NCBI RefSeq assembly: GCF_001188955.3
Contig: NZ_JPRF03000043.1
Coordinates: forward strand, 248,001-312,000
Direction of reading: 5' to 3'
DNA: 64,000 nucleotides
Source: Kitasatospora aureofaciens
GTDB taxonomy: Bacteria; Actinomycetota; Actinomycetes; Streptomycetales; Streptomycetaceae
The number at the start of each line of letters is the position of its first letter. Within the stretch, counting starts at the first letter, position 1. The notes below the pieces were generated by a model. The model saw only the letters and a program-made list of their open reading frames with translations. It had not been told where the DNA came from and did no database searches. A program made the position numbers and the translations under genes. Shown here one piece after another: positions 60,013 to 64,000 of the stretch.

Positions 60013-60360
60013 TCACCCCGGACTCTCGCCCGCGCCCGGGTGGCCGGCCGCATTCCTGTTCCACGTCATGGTCACCATCAGATGACCGGTGGCACCGGCC
60101 TTGGTGATCACGGCCCCGGCCTCGACCGCGAGGTCGACGCCGAACGCCACCGTGATCTCGTCGGGGCAGGCCTTGCGCAGCTCGTCGAGGGTGGCCCGCG
60201 CCGCCTCGGTGACCGGCTGCAGAGCCCCCTGCAGACTCTCCGGCAGCTCATGGATGGCATCGCCGACACGACCGGCCTTCACCGGCCCTCCCAGCCCCGC
60301 CGGGGCCTCGATCAGGACGCAACCCCCGCCCTCCAACAGCATCCGGGCCAGAGCTGCCAC
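60013..60360 (-). CDS. Trypco1-like trypsin-co-occurring domain protein
   Basis: 115 residues from GTG 60360 (GAAGGAGG upstream). It reads LIEAPAGLGGPVKAGRVGDA, then LPESLQGALQPVTEAARATL, DELRKACPDEITVAFGVDLA and VEAGAVITKAGATGHLMVTM with TW. The pattern (E.P.GLG.V.R........F...L..V...A..L...L.......V.VEFG..L..EAGA.I....A...L.V.L.W) is the trypsin-co-occurring domain 1 family. Three bases separate its stop from the protease-STAND-WD40 start, so the two form one operon. In described conflict systems such partners are thought to be regulators or substrates of the protease. Confidence 0.85.
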   Translation of the reverse strand: MAALARMLLEGGGCVLIEAPAGLGGPVKAGRVGDAIHELPESLQGALQPVTEAARATLDELRKACPDEITVAFGVDLAVEAGAVITKAGATGHLMVTMTWNRNAAGHPGAGESPG

Positions 60361-60917
60361 AATCCCTCCTTCACCCCGTCGCACTCGTCGACACATGGGC
60401 CTTCGGGTCTCTCGGACGGCGGCGGGCGGTGCTGGGCACGTCGGGCCGCCCACAGCTGGGGCCGGGACGCCGGCGCTGTCCGTAGAACTGGCGACTGCGG
60501 CGGCTCGGGGCCGGGGAACCGTCCGCAAGCGCTCTTCAACCAGGAACCACCGAGCACGTGAACCGCTTACCGGCCCTGAGGACGCATCGCACGCTGCCAC
60601 CCAGTGTCATCGTCGTCAGTGCCAGTACCTGCCGCACTCGGAGTGGGCCGTGTGAATGAAAGCCTCCAGGACGGGCGACGGGTGCGCGTACGGCGGCGGC
60701 CGTCGGGTGGACGTCGGTGAGCGTGGCTCGAAAGTGCCGGTGGCGGGTGGCACCCGCCAGGCCAGGAGCGTGTCTCAGCAACCGGCACCCCGCGTCTGTC
60801 TCGTGATCATTCATGCAGAACGACACCCCGCGCGGCCAGGCGCCGGGCGCCGATCCGGCGTGATCAGTGCCCGGGGGACGCCGGGCGGAGCCGGCGGGTG
60901 GGCTCACCGAGCGGCGT
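60361..60917. other. Intergenic region upstream of the Trypco1/STAND operon
   Basis: About 560 bases between the Trypco1-like start and the 3' end of the monooxygenase gene; both neighbours are on the minus strand. It must contain the operon promoter and the monooxygenase terminator. I could not recognise either with confidence. Confidence 0.35.
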
Positions 60918-62390
60918 TCAGCGGCACAGGGTGCGCAGGGCCGCGCGGCAGTCCAAGGCGCGGCGCTGCGGGTCGGTGTCGGTGCCGGCCCAGGCGATCC
61001 GGGCGTCCGGTCGGATCAGGACTGCGGTGACGTCCCGCCAGACCGGATGTGAATCCTCGGCATTGACGGCTACCGTCCGTTGGTCGAGGCCGGGCGCGGA
61101 ACACGGCGTCCGCGTCCCGTCGAGGTCGAGCAGCAGCGGTCGGCCGTGGCGCATCAGCGGGTGGGCGGTGGGTGCGCCGGCCGCGTCCAGGACGAGGCCG
61201 GCCAGTCGCGTGCCATCCAGCGGGTGCGCGGCGGATGCGGTGTCGGCGGGGACAGGGTCGTCGAAGCCGGCGATCCTGCGGGCCCACTGGCGGTTGGTCT
61301 GCGGTTCGGCCAGCGCGGCGGACCATACCTCGCGCAGCGCGATCTGTTCCGGGCTCGCCGCGGCGAACAGCGCGAGTTGAGCGCGGGTGTTGTCGATGAC
61401 GGCGCGGGCGGCCGGCCGGCGCTCCGTGTCGTAGCTGTCGAGCAGTCCGTCGGGTGCCCGGCCCTGGAGGGTGGCGGCCAGCTTCCAGCCCAGGTTGGTG
61501 GCGTCCTGGATGCCGAGGTTCATACCCTGCCCGCCCGCCGGGAAGAACATGTGCGCCGCGTCCCCGGCCAGCAGCACCCGTCCGGCCCGGTACCGCGCTG
61601 CCTGCCGGGTGGCGTTGCCGTAGCGCGACAGCCACCGGGGGTTGCGGATGCCCAGGTCCCGTCCCAGTAGCGCGCGGGCCTGCTCGCGCACCTCCTCCAG
61701 CGTCAGCGGTTCGCCGGTGCCGTGGTGCACGGTGGCCGTGGACAGGCCCGCCAGCCGGTGGACGCCGTCGCCGATCGGGGCCACCAGGAACGAACCGGCC
61801 GGCCCGGTGGCGGCGAGCGGCGCGGAGGGCGGATCGTCGAGTTCGACGTCGGCGAGCCACCCGGTCATGGTGGTGTCCTGGCCGGGGAAGTCGATGCCGG
61901 CCGCCTGGCGCACCGCGCTGCGGGTACCGTCGCAGCCCACCACCCAGCGGGCCCGTACGGTCCGGTGGGTGCCGCCGGCCCGGATCACCACCTCGACAGC
62001 GTCCGGCCCCTGGGTGAGCGAGACGACCTCCTCCCCGCGAAGCACCCGGGCGCCCACGGCGACCGCGTGCTCCTCCAGGAGCTGTTCGGTGACGGACTGG
62101 CCGAGCGCCAGCATGAACGGGTGCACCGCCCCGACCGTGGAGAAGTCCAGCCGGGTGGTCGCCGCGCCGAAGTGACCGGTCGACACCGGCGTACCGCGTT
62201 CGATGAACCGCTCCGCGAGGCCGCGGGTGGCGAAGGTGTCCAGCGTGCCGGCCTGCATGCCGACCGCGCGCGACCGCCCGTCCGGTGCCGCCCGGCGCTC
62301 CACGACGGTCACCTCCACCCCGTGCAGGCGCAGTTCCGCGGCGAGCCAGAGCCCCACCGGGCCGGCCCCGGCGATGAGCACGTCGAGCAT
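60918..62390 (-). CDS. FAD-dependent aromatic monooxygenase (PHBH/PgaE/RIFMO type)
   Basis: 490 residues from ATG 62390; GTG 62399 is less likely since its RBS would be too close. Rossmann FAD motif GAGPVG at 8-13 within LIAGAGPVGLWLAAELRLHG, the DG motif VGCDGTRSAVRQAAG and the GD motif LLAGDAAHMFFPAGGQGMNL, then DATNLGWKLAATLQG. A thioredoxin-like C-terminal domain follows. It would hydroxylate an aromatic substrate or antibiotic with NAD(P)H and O2. It is convergent with nothing and followed upstream by the SnoaL-like gene 103 bases away; the MarR twin operators lie before that gene, so both are likely MarR-controlled. Confidence 0.92.
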   Translation of the reverse strand: MLDVLIAGAGPVGLWLAAELRLHGVEVTVVERRAAPDGRSRAVGMQAGTLDTFATRGLAERFIERGTPVSTGHFGAATTRLDFSTVGAVHPFMLALGQSVTEQLLEEHAVAVGARVLRGEEVVSLTQGPDAVEVVIRAGGTHRTVRARWVVGCDGTRSAVRQAAGIDFPGQDTTMTGWLADVELDDPPSAPLAATGPAGSFLVAPIGDGVHRLAGLSTATVHHGTGEPLTLEEVREQARALLGRDLGIRNPRWLSRYGNATRQAARYRAGRVLLAGDAAHMFFPAGGQGMNLGIQDATNLGWKLAATLQGRAPDGLLDSYDTERRPAARAVIDNTRAQLALFAAASPEQIALREVWSAALAEPQTNRQWARRIAGFDDPVPADTASAAHPLDGTRLAGLVLDAAGAPTAHPLMRHGRPLLLDLDGTRTPCSAPGLDQRTVAVNAEDSHPVWRDVTAVLIRPDARIAWAGTDTDPQRRALDCRAALRTLCR

Positions 62391-62493
62391 GACAAGCACT
62401 TCCTCTCACTCCTGGGACGATGCGCGGCGCCGGAGGCGCGCCGATGTGCTGGGACAGGCGGCGCGCCTCGTGGCGTCAGGTGGGCAGTGCGGC

Positions 62494-62898
62494 TCAGCGG
62501 GCGCTGCCGAGGTTCCGGTCGGCGTCTGCGCCTTCGAGCATGAGGGTGGTCTCCTCGATGCGGCGGAAGCGGCCGTCGGGGGCGAACTCGGCGAAGAGGT
62601 AGACCTCCATGCGGACGGTGGAGCCGTCGGTCTTGATGACCTCCATCGTGTGGCGGTCGGCGTAGCGGTCACCGGACGAGAGTTCGTCGTGCACCTCGAC
62701 CGAGCCACCGGCCACGACCGTGCGCAGGTGGGCGATGTGGGCCAGGAACTCGGTGCGGTCCGCCCACTCCCCGTCGGTGCGCTGGCGGTAGTCGGGGGCG
62801 AAGTGCCGGTCGGCGGCCTCGTCGAGGTCGAGGCCCGGGGTGAGGAGCAGGTCGGTCAGGGCGGAGCGGGCGTCAGTACGGGTGCTGGCGGTGGTCAT
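62494..62898 (-). CDS. SnoaL-like / NTF2-fold protein
   Basis: 134 residues from ATG 62898 with GAGGGACC upstream. The NTF2-like cone is recognisable: LDEAADRHFAPDYRQRTDGE, FLAHIAHLRTVVAGGSVEVH, HTMEVIKTDGSTVRMEVYLF and AEFAPDGRFRRIEETTLML. SnoaL-like proteins act as cyclases or hydroxylase helpers in aromatic polyketide pathways, or as general small-molecule binders. It is the first gene of the minus-strand unit that includes the FAD monooxygenase and is divergent from marR. Confidence 0.88.
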   Translation of the reverse strand: MTTASTRTDARSALTDLLLTPGLDLDEAADRHFAPDYRQRTDGEWADRTEFLAHIAHLRTVVAGGSVEVHDELSSGDRYADRHTMEVIKTDGSTVRMEVYLFAEFAPDGRFRRIEETTLMLEGADADRNLGSAR

Positions 62899-62932
62899 GA
62901 CGGTCCCTCGGGGTTCGTGATTCGACAGGAAG

Positions 62933-62951
62933 TGCGTGCTTCGAGCACGCA
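62933..62951. promoter_or_regulatory. MarR operator 1
   Basis: TGCGTGCT-TCG-AGCACGCA: perfect 8-bp arms around TCG, lying 35 bases upstream of the SnoaL-like start. Confidence 0.8.
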
Positions 62952-62970
62952 TATGCACCGTACTACAGAT

Positions 62971-62989
62971 TGCGTGCGTCGCGCACGCT
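62971..62989. promoter_or_regulatory. MarR operator 2
   Basis: TGCGTGCG-TCG-CGCACGCT: same TCG spacer and 7-bp perfect arms, 38 bases centre to centre from operator 1 and 13 bases before the marR ATG. Confidence 0.8.
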
Positions 62990-63001
62990 ATTCTTCGGGT
63001 C

Positions 63002-63451
63002 ATGCCTGACGATGTGGGACACGAGATCGCCGACGCTCTTGGAGCCCTGCTCAGACGAGGCGCCCGAGCACGGCTGTACGCGCGCCTGACGGGCAACTTG
63101 GGCGAGGCGGTGGACGAGACCACCTACCCCGTTCTCAGCGGGCTCGCCCGGACGGGCCCTTGCAGCGCAGCCGACCTCGCGGGCGAGATCGGCCTCGACC
63201 GCTCCGGCGTCACCCGCCGCGCCACCCGCCTGGAGGAAGCCGGTCTGCTGTGCCGCGAACCCGACCCCGACGACCGCCGCGCCATCCTGCTCGCCCTGAC
63301 CGAAACCGGACAGCAGGCGGTGCAGATCACCCGGCAGCGCCTCGTCACGATCATCGAAGCGTCCCTCGCCTCCTGGCCGCCCGAGGAGGCGCAGAGCTTC
63401 GCCCACCAACTCCACCGCTTTGTCACCACCGGTCCATTCGCGAAATCATGA
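63002..63451 (+). CDS. MarR-family transcriptional regulator
   Basis: 149 residues from ATG 63002. The winged helix reads ETTYPVLSGLARTGPCSAAD, LAGEIGLDRSGVTRRATRLE and EAGLLCREPDPDDRRAILLA with LTETG, typical of MarR proteins including the DxR(R) wing. Two matching palindromes lie in the 103-base divergent region in front of it, so it probably represses itself and the SnoaL-like/monooxygenase unit until an aromatic ligand binds. No RBS is evident since the second operator occupies the leader. Confidence 0.93.
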   Translation: MPDDVGHEIADALGALLRRGARARLYARLTGNLGEAVDETTYPVLSGLARTGPCSAADLAGEIGLDRSGVTRRATRLEEAGLLCREPDPDDRRAILLALTETGQQAVQITRQRLVTIIEASLASWPPEEAQSFAHQLHRFVTTGPFAKS

Positions 63452-63511
63452 CGCCGGCTTCTCGGCCGGATCGCCCGGGGGAATCCCACCCCCGAGTACC
63501 GGGCACGTCCG

Positions 63512-64000
63512 TTACCGTCTCGGTCCTGCTGCGGCGTACAGCACGGTGCCGGTCGCCAGCAGGGCCCACGCGGTCGTGGCGGACGCCGTCGTGGCGGGGG
63601 AAATGATCATCCAGCCGCCCACCTCTCCCGCGATGCCGGGCGGAACCGGGACGAGGAGGGTGACGGCGAGCCAGCCGATCGGCAGGGTCCATGCGAAGTG
63701 TGCCCCGAACAGCACCGCCCCGAGCGCGGCCAGGCCGATCAGGCCCGCACTGTCCCGGACGACGAGCGCGGCGGGGGCGAGCTCGGCTCCCGCCGCCTGG
63801 GTCGCCAGCAGCGCCGCCCCTGCGACCGCGCCGGCCAGCAGCGCGTGCGCCGCCCGCCGGGGCGCCCACCGGATCGCGGCCGTGCGCTCCAGTGCGACGT
63901 CCGGCCCACCGAGCCCGACGGAAGCGGCCGTCACGTTCGCGGTCAGGATCAGGACCGCGATCCCGAGGCCCATCGGGCCAGCGCCGTTGTGGTTGAGGGC
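63512..64000 (-). CDS. Multi-pass membrane protein (ABC-transporter-permease-like), C-terminal part, runs off window
   Basis: Open from the window edge to a TAA at 63512, 162 codons. About four to five hydrophobic helices: GPMGLGIAVLILTANVTAAS, AAHALLAGAVAGAALLATQA, GLIGLAALGAVLFGAHFAWT, LPIGWLAVTLLVPVPPGIAG and TTAWALLATGTVLYAAAGPR. The pattern resembles the membrane subunit of streptomycete ABC-type exporters without known substrate. The N-terminal part is outside the window, so function cannot be set. Confidence 0.6.
   Translation of the reverse strand, partial: ALNHNGAGPMGLGIAVLILTANVTAASVGLGGPDVALERTAAIRWAPRRAAHALLAGAVAGAALLATQAAGAELAPAALVVRDSAGLIGLAALGAVLFGAHFAWTLPIGWLAVTLLVPVPPGIAGEVGGWMIISPATTASATTAWALLATGTVLYAAAGPRR

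Noticed and set aside
1-64000. tRNA, rRNA or riboswitch genes
   Set aside because: No cloverleaf, rRNA-like or conserved riboswitch sequence was noticed on reading; a covariance-model scan would be needed to exclude them.

Overview
The sequence is very GC-rich with strong third-position GC bias, uses GTG and TTG starts and overlapping ATGA stop-starts. Nearly every recognisable family is typical of Streptomyces and relatives (SCO7613-type membrane protein, LAL regulators, peptidase-inhibitor I36-like protein, trypsin-STAND-WD40 protein, DUF397, replication-relaxation protein). I infer a streptomycete chromosome arm or large (possibly linear) plasmid: intact operons alternate with stretches of truncated, frameshifted genes and insertion-sequence remnants (IS701, IS5, ISL3, IS3, Tn3 and IstB types, helicase fragments), as expected of a plastic subtelomeric or accessory region. 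No rRNA, tRNA or CRISPR array was seen.

Layout. 0-3.7 kb: a histidine kinase N-terminus coupled to a DedA protein, then a head-to-head junction of a tandem-repeat protein fragment and a LuxR regulator, then helicase and IS701 debris. 3.7-10.4 kb: a complete sugar regulon (LacI repressor, binding protein, two permeases and PfkB kinase on the minus strand, with a divergent GH32 fructosidase). 10.4-12.2 kb: a gene graveyard. 12.2-14.4 kb: a large orphan deaminase-type effector or toxin. 14.4-18.2 kb: relics, a lipase with IPT domains, and a degenerate copy of DNA also found at 28.1-28.35 kb. 18.2-26.4 kb: XRE/SDR divergent pair, a two-gene operon whose proteins share a prion-like (amyloid-signalling-type) motif, a secreted I36-like protein, AraC regulator and small hypotheticals. 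26.6-35.9 kb: truncated SCO7613 membrane protein, broken Fic gene, a LAL regulator and its probable target cluster (three SRPBCC proteins, an MFS exporter, a carotenoid-oxygenase-family enzyme) with a palindromic box in front. 36-38 kb: relics. 38.7-44.7 kb: Ser/Thr kinase, IS debris, a lipoprotein, and a secreted C39-protease pair. 44.8-49.8 kb: mostly relics plus two GNATs. 49.8-55.4 kb: TetR-membrane-GNAT operon, lipid kinase/PAP2 phosphatase pair, secreted C39 protease. 55.9-60.4 kb: trypsin-STAND-WD40 protein with its Trypco1-like partner. 60.9-64 kb: FAD monooxygenase, a SnoaL-like protein and divergent MarR with twin operators, and a partial membrane protein.

The systems most worth attention are the motif-sharing pair at 20.7-22.4 kb (seven-bladed extracellular propeller, one membrane helix, cytosolic amyloid-like motif, plus a helical partner carrying the same motif), the LAL/SRPBCC/carotenoid-oxygenase cluster at 28.6-35.9 kb, the deaminase effector with a leader-like N-terminus and a nuclear-localisation-like patch at 12.2-14.4 kb, and the trypsin-STAND-WD40/Trypco1 operon. 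All functional statements are read from sequence and family knowledge; no database search was possible.
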